Shown piece after piece: positions 32,608 through 41,924 of a stretch of 64,000 nt of DNA. The translations under genes and the position numbers were made by a program. The notes beneath the pieces were generated by a model. The model worked only from the letters and a program-made list of their open reading frames with translations. It was not told the DNA's origin and searched no databases. Location: the NCBI RefSeq assembly GCF_006402735.1, contig NZ_CP017174.1, positions 8,412,001 through 8,476,000 of the forward strand. Reading direction: 5' to 3'. This stretch comes from Myxococcus xanthus (GTDB lineage Bacteria; Myxococcota; Myxococcia; Myxococcales; Myxococcaceae). Numbering within the stretch: the first letter of the stretch is position 1; each line of letters begins with the position of its first letter.

Positions 32608-33111
32608 CTACTCGCCCTCGCGCTCCACCTCGATGGGCGTCGTCATTCCGTTGGCATCCAGACGAACGCGGTAGAGGGAGTTCAGCCCGTCGCCGTCGAA
32701 GTCACCCCGCGCGATGCAGGACACCTCCGGCTCGCCCACGGGGCTCTCCTGCACCACCACCTGATACTGGAATTGGACCTTTCCGTCGGGCTCGAAACCA
32801 ATCCGTTGAAAGGCTTCGTCCTTGGGGAAGGGCACGGCCCTGCCGCCGCGCGGGACCTCCTTCGGCGTGGGGCCCGCGGAGACGTAGACGCCGTGCTCGT
32901 CACGATAGGCCTGGACGGCGTCACACAGCGCGAGCACGTTGACGCGGGCCTCGGCGTCGCTGGGGGGCACCGCCTGTGTGGCGGGGCGCCTTTCCGAACA
33001 CTGCGTCACCAGCAAGTGGCCCGCGGTCACCGCGAGCACGACGACGACGAGGATGGGGTGGGCCCGCCTCCTCCGGACCGGCGCATTCCAGTCCGACTCA
33101 TTCCAAGCCAT
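32608..33111 (-). CDS. Pilin-like single-pass protein
   Basis: 167 residues from the ATG at 33111. A polar, Arg-rich N-terminus (NAPVRRRRAHP) precedes a hydrophobic helix (ILVVVVLAVTAGHLL) and then a helical segment VLALCDAVQAYRDEHGVY, as in type IV pilin and pseudopilin ectodomains. A GDFDGDGLN loop near the C-terminus resembles the calcium or DxDG loops of such proteins. No prepilin peptidase site (G/A-F-T-L-x-E) is visible, so it is not a classical pilin. It starts one base after the hemF stop, which suggests co-transcription. Confidence 0.65.
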   Translation of the reverse strand: MAWNESDWNAPVRRRRAHPILVVVVLAVTAGHLLVTQCSERRPATQAVPPSDAEARVNVLALCDAVQAYRDEHGVYVSAGPTPKEVPRGGRAVPFPKDEAFQRIGFEPDGKVQFQYQVVVQESPVGEPEVSCIARGDFDGDGLNSLYRVRLDANGMTTPIEVEREGE

Positions 33112-33112
33112 C

Positions 33113-34018
33113 TCAGCCTCCGCTCGCCCAGTCGCGTGGCTGGCGCAGCACCTCCACCAACCGAGCCTCCGGCGTGCCGGGCTCGGGGTGGTGGTCGTAG
33201 CGCCAACGGACCTGAGGCGGCAGGGACATGAGGATGGACTCGATGCGCCCGCGCGTCTCCAGTCCGAAGACGGTGCCCCGGTCATAGACGAGGTTGAACT
33301 CCACGTAGCGCCCGCGCCGCACCTCCTGCCAGAAGCGCTGCCCCTCCGTCACCGGCGTGTCCTTGCGCCGCTCGGCGATGGGCAGGTACGCGTCCAGGAA
33401 GGCCCGGCCGCAGTCCTGGATGAAGGCGAACTCCTTCTCCAGCTCCCCGCCCATGTTCTCGAAGAAGATGCCGCCCACCCCGCGCGTCTCCTCGCGGTGG
33501 CGCAGGTAGAAGTACTTGTCGCAGGCGCTCTTGAAGCGCGGGTAGTAGCCCGCGTCGTGCTTGTCACAGGCCGCCTGGTGCACGCGGTGGAAGTGCGCCG
33601 CGTCCTCTTCATAGAGGTAGTAGGGCGTCAGGTCCGCGCCGCCGCCGAACCACGCCTTCCCGCCCTGATGGATGAAGCGGTAGTTGGCGTGCACGGTGGG
33701 CACATGCGGGTTGCGCGGGTGCAGCACCAGGGAGATGCCACCCGCCCAGAAGTGGCGGCCCTCGCCCTGGAGCTTCTGCGCGAACTGTTCCTCCAGTTCG
33801 CCGTACACCACGGACGTGTTGACGCCGGCCTTCTCCAGCACGGCGCCGTCCTCCAGCACCCGGCTGCGTCCACCGCCGCCGCCCGGCCGGGTCCAGGAGT
33901 CCTCGCGGAAACGCGCCGAGCCGTCCAGCCGCTCCAGGCCGCCGCAGATGTCGTCCTGCAGCGACCGGATGAAGCCCGTCATCCGCTCCTTGAGGCTCTC
34001 CACGTCCACCGTCGTCAT
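33113..34018 (-). CDS. hemF: Oxygen-dependent coproporphyrinogen III oxidase
   Basis: 301 residues from the ATG at 34018, the usual length for the family. It makes protoporphyrinogen IX from coproporphyrinogen III using O2. Family blocks are intact: NPHVPTVHANYRFI, WFGGGADLTPYYLY, GGIFFENMGGELEKEF and GRYVEFNLVYDRGTVFGL, with conserved His residues in HANYRF and HFHRVH. It is cytoplasmic and homodimeric in the family. It is the only heme-pathway gene here. Its downstream partner, the pilin-like gene, is separated by one base, an unexpected link. Confidence 0.95.
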   Translation of the reverse strand: MTTVDVESLKERMTGFIRSLQDDICGGLERLDGSARFREDSWTRPGGGGGRSRVLEDGAVLEKAGVNTSVVYGELEEQFAQKLQGEGRHFWAGGISLVLHPRNPHVPTVHANYRFIHQGGKAWFGGGADLTPYYLYEEDAAHFHRVHQAACDKHDAGYYPRFKSACDKYFYLRHREETRGVGGIFFENMGGELEKEFAFIQDCGRAFLDAYLPIAERRKDTPVTEGQRFWQEVRRGRYVEFNLVYDRGTVFGLETRGRIESILMSLPPQVRWRYDHHPEPGTPEARLVEVLRQPRDWASGG

Positions 34019-34100
34019 TCGCTCTCCCGAAGGCTCGGCGCGCGGGGCGCCCGCGTCAGGCCTACACCAACTTCCCGGCCCCGGGGAGAACTCCCGCGCA

Positions 34101-34859
34101 CTACTGCTGCATCGAGTATTCGTCCGGGGCCTCGAAGTCCACGGGCGGGACGGCCGGCGCCATCTGCCCCGCCGCGTCGAAGGCCTGGATGCGGGCCCGG
34201 TAGCTGCGGCCGTCCTCCATGGCGAAGGTGCCGCTGCAGGCCTCATGGCCGATGAAGGCGGTGTTGTTGCTCACCGGCACCACGTACTGCTGCACGCTGG
34301 GGCCAGGACGGCGCGGCTCCAGCTTCACCACCAGGTACGCCGGGCTGTCCTCCTTCAGCGACAGGTTGAGCCGCACGAAGCGGGCGGTGCCCTGCGCGGT
34401 GCGGCGAAGGAAGCCCTCGGAGACGGCGGGCCGCTTGAGCCAGCGCGGAGCCTGCTTGTCCGGCCCCTTGCCCGTGCGCCACTCGGGCAGCATGGTGCCC
34501 CGGCCGTTGAGGAGCGCCACGTTGGGCAGCACCTCATCCACGCGCAGCGTGTAGCGCTTGTCCTCCTCCATGGCCCCGGCCGGCTTGAGGATGACGGTGA
34601 CGCGGCCCAGGCTGCTCTCCCAGCCGCGCTGCACGGCCACCTCGACGACGTGGCTGTCCGACACCAGCCGCAGCTTCTTCCCCACCAGCGCGGCCACCTG
34701 GGGGCGCGCCGTCCCGACGCCCTCCAGCAGGAAGCGGGAGTTGGTGGGGATGATGGAGCCCGGTGTGGGGAAGAGCTGCACGCCATCCCCCAGGCACTGA
34801 GCCGCAGCGGAAGAGGCGTAGAGCGATACGAGCAAGGGGACCAGGAATCTCAGCACCAT
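34101..34859 (-). CDS. Exported hypothetical protein
   Basis: 252 residues from the ATG at 34859. A signal peptide (VLRFLVPLLVSLYASSAAA, cleaved before QCLGDG) is followed by a beta-rich domain (NSRFLLEGVGTARPQVAAL, RVTVILKPAGAMEEDKRYT) of the Ig/fibronectin-like kind. The last part has SGTFAMEDGRSYRARIQAFD with two Cys (C21 area and ACSG) that could form a disulfide. Family not recognised. Confidence 0.75.
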   Translation of the reverse strand: MVLRFLVPLLVSLYASSAAAQCLGDGVQLFPTPGSIIPTNSRFLLEGVGTARPQVAALVGKKLRLVSDSHVVEVAVQRGWESSLGRVTVILKPAGAMEEDKRYTLRVDEVLPNVALLNGRGTMLPEWRTGKGPDKQAPRWLKRPAVSEGFLRRTAQGTARFVRLNLSLKEDSPAYLVVKLEPRRPGPSVQQYVVPVSNNTAFIGHEACSGTFAMEDGRSYRARIQAFDAAGQMAPAVPPVDFEAPDEYSMQQ

Positions 34860-34948
34860 GACCCCGAGTCTGCGCGCCACCGGGCCCGAAGGCCAGCGAA
34901 GCGCCCGTGGAAACACGCGACGTGCGGGTTCCCCGGCAAAAACGGCGC

Positions 34949-35239
34949 TCAGTGCATGCCGCCGTCTTCCTCTGGAATCGCGATGGGGCCGAACTTCGCC
35001 TCGTAGCGCTGGATGTTGTCCTGCATCGCCGCCACCAGGCGCTTCATGTGCTTGGGGTTGGTGATGATGCGCGAACGCACCCGGGCCTTGGGCTGTTGGG
35101 GCTGGACGTAGATGAAGTCCAGGGTGAACTCGGTGTCGGAGTGGTTCACCAGGGCCATGTTGACGTACTGACCATTGGCCACGTCATCGTCCATCTGAAT
35201 CTGCAACTGCATGTCCGGGGGCTTCGGAGTGTCCGCCAT
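34949..35239 (-). CDS. DUF3467 family protein
   Basis: 96 residues from the ATG at 35239. It matches DUF3467: GQYVNMALVNHSDTEFTLDF, then RVRSRIITNPKHMKRLVAAM and YEAKFGPIAIPEE. The family is small, cytoplasmic, widespread in bacteria and archaea, and uncharacterised; length is normal. Divergent from the hydrolase gene with a 75-bp promoter gap. Confidence 0.9.
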   Translation of the reverse strand: MADTPKPPDMQLQIQMDDDVANGQYVNMALVNHSDTEFTLDFIYVQPQQPKARVRSRIITNPKHMKRLVAAMQDNIQRYEAKFGPIAIPEEDGGMH

Positions 35240-35314
35240 GAGGCAGGGGGCATAGCGCCTGCGCTCGCGCGTGGCCAGTGTCACGGCGTGAGCCCGCTCC
35301 CAGAAGCCGCCCCC

Positions 35315-36121
35315 ATGGACCCGCGAAAGACGGCGCCCTTCGAGCTGGGCCGGGGCGACGAGGTGTGCCTGCTCCTGCACGGCTTCACGGGGAGCCCCTG
35401 GGACGTACGACCCCTGGGCGAGGCCCTGGCGGCCCGCGGACTGCGCGTGGTGGCGCCGCGCCTGCCCGGCCATGGCACCACCCCACGGGCCCTGCTCGAC
35501 GTCACCTGGCGTGACTGGCTGGCCGCGGCGGAGCACGCCCTGCACGCGCTTCGGGGCCACCGGAGTGTGTTCGTTGCGGGCCTGTCCATGGGCGCGCTGC
35601 TGGCGCTCGAGCTGGCCGCGCGGCATCCGGAGGAGATACGCGCGCTGACGCTGATGGCGCCCGCCGTGCGCTTCCGGGGGCCGCGCATGTTCCTGGTCCG
35701 GCAACTGGCGCGCACGCCCGTCCTGGAGTGGACGCGTCCGTGGGTGGCGAAGACGGGCACCGACATCTCGGACCCGGAGGCGCTGGCGGAAGCGCCCGTG
35801 CTGCCCGCCTTTCCCGTGGCCCGGCTGCGTGACTTGTGCGCGTTGCAGGCGCTGGCCATCCGGGACGCGGCCCGCGTGCGCTGCCCCACCCTGGTGGCGG
35901 TGGCGGAGCAGGACCACGTCGTGGACCCGGAGGGCGGGCGGTGGCTCGCACGGCGCCTCACCGCGGCGCCGTCGGTGCGCGTCCTGTCGCTGCGGCAGGG
36001 GTATCACGTCATTCCACGGGACACGGCGGGGCCCTTGCTGGCGGCGGAGGTCGGAGACTTCCTGGCGCAGCAGCGGCGCGCCTCGTGGTGGGAGTCCGCG
36101 TCGCCCGCCGCTGGCGCCTGA
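35315..36121 (+). CDS. Alpha/beta hydrolase (carboxylesterase/monoacylglycerol-lipase-like)
   Basis: 268 residues from the ATG at 35315 (GTG at 35288 is possible). The catalytic triad is visible: Ser in GLSMG, Asp in EQDHVVDPEGG and His in QGYHVI, with oxyanion HGFTGSPWD near the N-terminus. The layout resembles the Est30/MGLL serine esterases that cleave short acyl esters. There is no signal peptide. It lies just upstream of the ABC export operon but has its own 65-bp spacing. Confidence 0.88.
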   Translation: MDPRKTAPFELGRGDEVCLLLHGFTGSPWDVRPLGEALAARGLRVVAPRLPGHGTTPRALLDVTWRDWLAAAEHALHALRGHRSVFVAGLSMGALLALELAARHPEEIRALTLMAPAVRFRGPRMFLVRQLARTPVLEWTRPWVAKTGTDISDPEALAEAPVLPAFPVARLRDLCALQALAIRDAARVRCPTLVAVAEQDHVVDPEGGRWLARRLTAAPSVRVLSLRQGYHVIPRDTAGPLLAAEVGDFLAQQRRASWWESASPAAGA

Positions 36122-36186
36122 GTGGGGTGCGGGCATGCGCTGAAGGTCGAGCGACGGACAGGGCATCCGTGTATGGAGAAGCCCCC

Positions 36187-36915
36187 ATGTCCCCGCCCGA
36201 CTCTCCTCCCCTGGTCGAACTGCGCGACGTCACGAAGGCCTATGCCGAAGGCGACACCACGCGCGAGGTGCTCTCCGGCGTGCGGCTCTCCTTGCGTCGA
36301 GGCGAATTCGTGGTGCTGCTGGGACGCAGCGGCTCGGGCAAGTCCACGCTGCTCAACCTCATCAGTGGCATCGACCTGGCCAGTCAGGGCGAGGTCCGCG
36401 TGGATGGCCGCGACCTGGGACGGATGAACGAGCGCGAGCGCACGCTGCTGCGGCGCGAGCGCATCGGCTTCATCTTCCAGGCCTTCAACCTGCTCCCCAC
36501 GCTGACAGTGGAGGAGAACGTGCGGCTGCCGCTGGAGCTCAACGGCCATGGCGGCGCGGAGGCCAGTGCGCGGGCGCGGGCGTTGCTTGAGCAGGTGGGG
36601 CTCGGAACCCGCGCCAACAGCTTTCCCGACCGGCTGTCCGGCGGCGAGCAGCAGCGCGTCGCGGTGGCCCGCGCGCTGGCGCATGAGCCACCGCTGCTGC
36701 TGGCGGACGAGCCCACCGGCAACCTCGACGAGGCCACGGGACGGCAGGTGTTGGACCTGCTGGAGGCGCTCACCCAGAAGGGCAACACCTGCGCGCTCGT
36801 CGTCACCCACGAGCCCGGCCTGGTGGCCCGCGCTCACCGCGTCCTGACGATGGAGGGCGGCCGGCTGGTGGAGGTGGAGCACACGCCCATCCGCGCGATG
36901 AAGGAGGCGCTGTGA
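36187..36915 (+). CDS. ABC transporter ATPase (LolD/MacB/AttE-type)
   Basis: 242 residues. Walker A GRSGSGKST (residues 46-54, K52), Q-loop FIFQAFNLLPTLTVEENV, signature LSGGEQQRVAVARAL, Walker B LLLADEPTGNLDE and switch His in VTHEPGL are all intact. It belongs to the MacB/LolD/FtsE group that drives FtsX-type permeases. GGAGAAG precedes the ATG. Its end overlaps the permease start (GTGA), and an AttH-like lipocalin gene follows, the gene order of the Agrobacterium att ABC-AttH module. It probably moves a lipid, lipoprotein or hydrophobic compound across the inner membrane. Confidence 0.93.
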   Translation: MSPPDSPPLVELRDVTKAYAEGDTTREVLSGVRLSLRRGEFVVLLGRSGSGKSTLLNLISGIDLASQGEVRVDGRDLGRMNERERTLLRRERIGFIFQAFNLLPTLTVEENVRLPLELNGHGGAEASARARALLEQVGLGTRANSFPDRLSGGEQQRVAVARALAHEPPLLLADEPTGNLDEATGRQVLDLLEALTQKGNTCALVVTHEPGLVARAHRVLTMEGGRLVEVEHTPIRAMKEAL

Positions 36916-39452
36916 AGGGGCTGCTGGTCCGCTCCAGCCTGCGCCACCTGGGTCGCCACCCGTGGCTGACGGCCCTGTCGCTCTTGGGCATCGCGCTGGG
37001 CGTGGCGGTGGTGGTGTCCATCGACCTGGCCAGCGGCAGCGCCCTGCGCGCCTTCGAGCGCTCCACCGACGCGGTGGCCGGACGCGCCACGCACCAACTC
37101 GTGGGCGGCTCCACGGGCGTGCCGGAGGCGGTGTACCAGGCGCTGCGCGTGCGCCCCGGCGCCCCCGTGGCCGCGCCCGTGGTGGAGGGCTACGTCCAGG
37201 CGGCGGTGGGCGACAAGCGCACGCTCACCGTGCTGGGCGTGGACCCCTTCGCGGAAGGGCCGTTCCGCGACTACGCCCGGGGCGAGGCGGTGGGGAACGT
37301 GAGCGCGCTGCTCACCGAGCCGGGCGCTGTGATGCTGAGCGCCCGCGCCGCGCGGGCCCTGGGCCTGTCCACCGGCGACACGCTGCCGGTGCGCCTGGAG
37401 GGGCTGGAGAAGCCACTGCGCGTGGTGGGCCTGCTGGAGCCCGCGGACGAGGACACCGCGCGGGCCCTGGAGGCGCTGGTGCTCACCGACGTGTCCACCG
37501 CGCAGGAGCTGCTGGGGCACACCGGCCGGCTGACGCGCGTGGACCTGCGGCTGACCGGCGGCGACGCGCAGGAACAAGCCGTGGCGGCCACGCTGCCGCA
37601 GGGCCTGGAGCTGGTGCGCGCCGCCGCGCGGGCGGGCACGGTGGAGCAGATGACGCGGGCCTTCCGCACCAACCTCACCGCGCTGTCGCTGCTGGCGCTC
37701 GTGGTGGGGATGTTCCTCATCTACAACACGATGACGTTCTCCGTGGTGCAGCGGCGCGGGCTGCTGGGCCGCCTGCGCGCGGTGGGCATCACCCGCCGCG
37801 AGCTCTTCGCGCTGGTGCTGGGCGAAGCGGCCGTGCTGGGCGCGGTGGGGACGGTGGCGGGGCTGCTCCTGGGCGTGTTGCTGGCGCGAGGGCTGGTGGA
37901 GCTCGTCACCCAGACGCTCAATGATTTGTATTTCGTGGTGAGCGTGCGGCGGCTGACGCTGGAGCCCTTCACCCTGTTCAAGGGGCTTGCGCTGGGGCTG
38001 GGCGCCACGCTGCTGGCGGCGCTGGTGCCCGCGTGGGAGGCCGCGCGTTCGCCGCCGGTGACGACGATGCGCAGGTCCACGCTGGAGGACGTGTCGCGCG
38101 GACGGGCGCCCCGGCTGGCGCTGCTGGGGCTCGGGGTACTGGCCGCGGGCACCGTGCTGCTGCGGTGGCCGACCCAAGCTCTGCTGCCCGCTTACGGAGG
38201 GCTCTTCTCGGTGCTGCTGGGCGCGGCGCTGCTGGTGCCCTGGGCCACGCAGACGGTGTCCTCGCTGGCGGCACGTCCGCTGGGCATGGCCTTTGGGCTG
38301 CTGGGCCGCATGGCCGCGCGTGGCGTGCACACCAGCCTCAGCCGCACGGCCGTGGCCCTGGCGGCGCTGATGGTGGCGGTGGCCACCACGGTGGGCGTGG
38401 GCCTCATGGTGTCCAGCTTCCGGGGCACGGTGGTGTCGTGGCTGGACACGTCGCTCCAGGCGGACGTGTTCATCTCGCCGCCCTCGCTCGTGGCGCGGCG
38501 CGGAGGCGCGACGCTGCTCCCCGGACTGGCGGAGACGCTGCGGGACACGCAGGGCGTCGCGGGCAGCAGCACCCTGCGCGTGGCGAACGTGCGCGTGGAC
38601 GGCGTGCCCACGGACCTGATGGCCGTCGACTTCTCACGCACGCCGGTGCGGCCCTACACCTTCAAGCAGGGCGACGCGGAGACAGCGTGGCGAGAGCTGG
38701 AGTCCTCGCCCGACACGATTCTCGTCTCGGAGCCCTTCGGCTTCCACCGCGACGTGGGCCTGGGGGACACCGTGCGACTGGCCACGGACAAGGGTCCCCG
38801 CGACTTCCGCGTGGTGGGCGTGTACTTCGACTACGGCTCCGACGTGGGCACGCTGCTGCTGCCACGCACCACCTACGAGCACTGGTTCGACGACCGGGGC
38901 ATCAGCGGCGTGGCGCTGTACGCGGCGCCCGGCCAGGACGTGGACGCGCTGGTGGCCTCGGTGCGCGAACGCGCCGGAGACACCCAGGCGCTGCTGGTGC
39001 GCGCCAACCGCTCGCTGCGGCAGGCGTCCCTGGACGTCTTCGACCGCACCTTCACGATTACGCAGGTGCTGCGGCTGCTCGCCATCGGCGTGGCCTTCGT
39101 GGGCGTGCTGAGCGCGCTGATGGCGCTGCAACTGGAGCGGGCGCGAGAGTTCGCCGTGCTGCGCGCCACCGGCCTGACGCCGGAGCAACTCTGGGGACTG
39201 GTGTCGCTACAGACAGGGTTGCTGGGGCTGCTGGCGGGACTGTTCTCCGTGCCGTTGGGCGTGGGGCTGGCCTACGTGCTGGTGCACGTCATCAATCAGC
39301 GTTCCTTCGGCTGGACGCTGCAACTGGCCCTGACGCCCCAGACACTGGTGCAGGCCGTGGTGCTGGCGCTGGTGGCGTCGGCGCTGGCGGGCCTCTACCC
39401 CGCCTGGAAGATGGCGCGCGCCAATCCCGCGCTGGCGCTGCGGGAGGAGTGA
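36912..39452 (+). CDS. FtsX-family ABC permease with two MacB/FtsX modules
   Basis: 846 residues with a GTG start overlapping the ATPase stop by four bases. An N-terminal helix (WLTALSLLGIALGVAVVVSI), a large periplasmic domain, then three helices (LLALVVGMFLIYNTMTFSV and following) form the first FtsX-MacB unit. The central helices and a second periplasmic domain lead to the final FtsX core (GVLSALMALQLERAREFAVL, LATGLTPEQL-type region, SALAGLYPAWKMARANPALA). Such two-unit permeases act with a single ATPase. Neighbouring ATPase and AttH genes define the transporter. Confidence 0.92.
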   Translation: MKGLLVRSSLRHLGRHPWLTALSLLGIALGVAVVVSIDLASGSALRAFERSTDAVAGRATHQLVGGSTGVPEAVYQALRVRPGAPVAAPVVEGYVQAAVGDKRTLTVLGVDPFAEGPFRDYARGEAVGNVSALLTEPGAVMLSARAARALGLSTGDTLPVRLEGLEKPLRVVGLLEPADEDTARALEALVLTDVSTAQELLGHTGRLTRVDLRLTGGDAQEQAVAATLPQGLELVRAAARAGTVEQMTRAFRTNLTALSLLALVVGMFLIYNTMTFSVVQRRGLLGRLRAVGITRRELFALVLGEAAVLGAVGTVAGLLLGVLLARGLVELVTQTLNDLYFVVSVRRLTLEPFTLFKGLALGLGATLLAALVPAWEAARSPPVTTMRRSTLEDVSRGRAPRLALLGLGVLAAGTVLLRWPTQALLPAYGGLFSVLLGAALLVPWATQTVSSLAARPLGMAFGLLGRMAARGVHTSLSRTAVALAALMVAVATTVGVGLMVSSFRGTVVSWLDTSLQADVFISPPSLVARRGGATLLPGLAETLRDTQGVAGSSTLRVANVRVDGVPTDLMAVDFSRTPVRPYTFKQGDAETAWRELESSPDTILVSEPFGFHRDVGLGDTVRLATDKGPRDFRVVGVYFDYGSDVGTLLLPRTTYEHWFDDRGISGVALYAAPGQDVDALVASVRERAGDTQALLVRANRSLRQASLDVFDRTFTITQVLRLLAIGVAFVGVLSALMALQLERAREFAVLRATGLTPEQLWGLVSLQTGLLGLLAGLFSVPLGVGLAYVLVHVINQRSFGWTLQLALTPQTLVQAVVLALVASALAGLYPAWKMARANPALALREE

Positions 39453-39455
39453 CAC

Positions 39456-40694
39456 ATGAGCAACGGCCGGGGACTCGTCGTGGGAACGGCGGTGGTGCTG
39501 GTGGGACTGGCGGCGGCGGTGGTGGCCATCACGCGCGAGCAACCACTGCCCGCGCTGCGCCAGGGCGGCACGCTGACCGTGGCCAGCGCCATGAGCGGCA
39601 GCACGGAGGGCTACGCGCGCGCGGTGGAGCCCCGGGACTTCCACTTCCCCGAGGACCACGGCCCGCATCCGGAGTACCGCACGGAGTGGTGGTACTGGAC
39701 GGGCAACCTGGAGACCGAGGACGGGCGCGCCTTCGGCTACCAGTTCACCCTGTTCCGCAACGCGCTCACCCCCGAGGCCGCGCCGCGTGACTCCGCCTGG
39801 GGCGCGAGCCAGGTCTACATGGGGCACTTCACGGTGACGGACGTGGCCAGTGGCGGCTTCCACGCTGCGGAGCGTTTCAGCCGCGTGGCGCTGGGACTGT
39901 CCGGCGCCACCTCGCAACCCTTCAAGGTGTGGCTGGAGGACTGGGAGGCGGCCAGCGCGGGCCCGTCCACCTGGCCCATGCGGCTGCGCGCGCAGACGGA
40001 CGCGGTGACACTGGAGCTGCTCCTGGAGCCGGGCAAACCACCGGTGCTCCAGGGCGACCGGGGCCTGAGCCAGAAGAGCGCGGAGCGCGGCAACGCGTCC
40101 TACTACTACTCCATGACGCGCATGCCCTCGCGCGGCACGGTGCGGGTGGACGGGCGCACGTACGCGGTGAAGGGCCACAGCTGGCTGGACCGCGAGTGGA
40201 GCACCAGCGCGCTCGGCGCGGACCAGGTGGGCTGGGATTGGTTCTCGCTCCAGCTCTCCGACGGCAGCGAGCTGATGTACTACCAGCTCCGTCACCGGGA
40301 CGGCTCGCCGGACGCGTTCAGCTCCGGCCTGTGGGTGCCCCCCGAAGGCACGGGTGAAGCGGTGCGCGTCAGCCGCGACGACATGAAGCTCACGGTGCTG
40401 GACACCTGGAAGAGCCCACGCAGTGGCGGCGAGTACCCGTCACGCTGGCGCATGCAGGCGGATTCGCTGGGCCTGGACCTCACCGTGACGCCGCGCCTGG
40501 CGGACCAGGAGCTCCCCGTCAGCGTGCTGTACTGGGAAGGCACGGTGGGCCTGGAGGGGACGCGCGCGGGCCAGCCCGTCACGGGGCGCGGGTATGTGGA
40601 ACTGACGGGCTACGCGGACACGCAGGGGCCTCGGCGCAGGGAGTCCCAGGCGCGCGGCACGCCGGATGCGGAAACCACGCGGAACATCCGGTAG
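39456..40694 (+). CDS. AttH/CrtC-like lipocalin-family protein
   Basis: 412 residues, starting three bases after the permease stop. An uncleaved helix or signal segment (GLVVGTAVVLVGLAAAVVAI) anchors or exports it. The body is the two-domain lipocalin-type AttH/CrtC fold: HPEYRTEWWYWTGNLETEDG, FGYQFTLFR, VYMGHFTVTD, GHSWLDREWSTSALG and WDWFSLQLSDGSELMYYQL. CrtC members hydrate carotenoids; AttH is of unknown activity. In the three-gene unit it is probably the periplasmic partner of the transporter, carrying or modifying its hydrophobic cargo. Which one applies cannot be told from sequence alone. Confidence 0.9.
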   Translation: MSNGRGLVVGTAVVLVGLAAAVVAITREQPLPALRQGGTLTVASAMSGSTEGYARAVEPRDFHFPEDHGPHPEYRTEWWYWTGNLETEDGRAFGYQFTLFRNALTPEAAPRDSAWGASQVYMGHFTVTDVASGGFHAAERFSRVALGLSGATSQPFKVWLEDWEAASAGPSTWPMRLRAQTDAVTLELLLEPGKPPVLQGDRGLSQKSAERGNASYYYSMTRMPSRGTVRVDGRTYAVKGHSWLDREWSTSALGADQVGWDWFSLQLSDGSELMYYQLRHRDGSPDAFSSGLWVPPEGTGEAVRVSRDDMKLTVLDTWKSPRSGGEYPSRWRMQADSLGLDLTVTPRLADQELPVSVLYWEGTVGLEGTRAGQPVTGRGYVELTGYADTQGPRRRESQARGTPDAETTRNIR

Positions 40695-40874
40695 CCCATC
40701 CTCGCCTCCAACCCGGGGGCACCCCGTTCGCCAACTCCAGACAGCCGGAATCGCCGAACGGCCAGGGCAAACGCTTTGCCGCCTGCCTGGATTGCCCGGG
40801 CGTCCGCTCCAGTGGCACGAAGCAGGTGTCAGGGGCCTTCACCGGCGCGGGCCCGGTGAGAACGGGAGCGGACC

Positions 40875-41759
40875 ATGCAACGGATGCGAGCAAGCTTTCT
40901 GATTCGGGGCGTGGACGGCAGGCTGCGACACGGCAAGGCGCTCTTCTCGGGCCTGGCGTATTCCTTGAGGCACGACGGCACGCTGGATTCGCTGATGACG
41001 GCCTCGGAAGGTGTCCTCACCGGCCCTTCCACCGACTGGCTCCCGTTGCCGGAAGGCGGGCTGCGCGTGAACAGCGCGCTGCTGGAGATGCCCGAGGACT
41101 ACGGCCCTCGCCTCTTCCAGGGCCGGCCCTTCACGGGCGTCGCCTATGCCTTCACGCGCAACGGCTACTGCACCTCCGAGGTGGAATACGCGGGGGGCTT
41201 CGCCACCGAGGTGTCCGAGCGGCGCTGGTACGTGTCGGGACAACCCAAGATGCACGTGGACGGCGGCGAGTACACGTCCTGGTTCCCCGACGGACGCATC
41301 CAGCGCCGGGGCTTGAAGGGTGAGCTCGTCTACGGCCTCAACACGCGGGACGACGGCCACCTGAGGGAGCTGGTGCTGCGGGACGCGCGCTTCCTGGACA
41401 TGGAGATACTGAGCGCGCTGACGCCGACGGAGGAGTTCCAGATGCTCGGCGGCGCGGTCGACACGGCGATGCTGCACACGCTGCGGGAACAGACGGACAT
41501 CGGCGCCGTCCCAAGACTCCGGCTGGTGCAGACCCGCGTGGGCGCGGAGGGCGTCGAAATCCTGGCCGCCTTCAAGAACCTGCGGGAGGTCTGGTTCGAC
41601 GGCAACCCGGGCCTGGGGCTCCAGGAGGCCCGGAAGCTCGAGCGGCTGCGGCCCGGCTGCGTGGCACACCACGTGGACCCCGACGCGCTCCCGCCCATCC
41701 GCAGGCCTCGCGCCCTGTCCTCCTCGGCCAACGGACACACGGCACGTCCCCGAGGGTGA
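40875..41759 (+). CDS. MORN-like repeat protein with C-terminal Leu-rich part
   Basis: 294 residues with GGGAGCGG before the ATG. Two MORN/YwqK-type segments (FSGLAYSLRHDGTLDS and FTGVAYAFTRNGYCTSEVEY) and EYTSWFPDGRIQRRG form the N-terminal half. The second half has leucine-rich-repeat-like strands (LRLVQTRVGAEGVEILAAF, LREVWFDGNPGLGLQEARKL). There is no signal peptide. The MORN-type repeats suggest membrane or protein binding. Function not recognised. Confidence 0.7.
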   Translation: MQRMRASFLIRGVDGRLRHGKALFSGLAYSLRHDGTLDSLMTASEGVLTGPSTDWLPLPEGGLRVNSALLEMPEDYGPRLFQGRPFTGVAYAFTRNGYCTSEVEYAGGFATEVSERRWYVSGQPKMHVDGGEYTSWFPDGRIQRRGLKGELVYGLNTRDDGHLRELVLRDARFLDMEILSALTPTEEFQMLGGAVDTAMLHTLREQTDIGAVPRLRLVQTRVGAEGVEILAAFKNLREVWFDGNPGLGLQEARKLERLRPGCVAHHVDPDALPPIRRPRALSSSANGHTARPRG

Positions 41760-41924
41760 GGCGTCCGGGTTCCCCGTGAGGACAGCGCGGAGCCCTACCG
41801 CTTCCTCGGCCTTTCCCTCCCCCCACCCCACGGCCCGCCATTCAACCCCTGGCATCCTGCTTGCCTCTGGAGTCAGGACGCGAAGTGACGCGTCCAAAGA
41901 CAGACTCCGGAGGCGGACCCAGGT

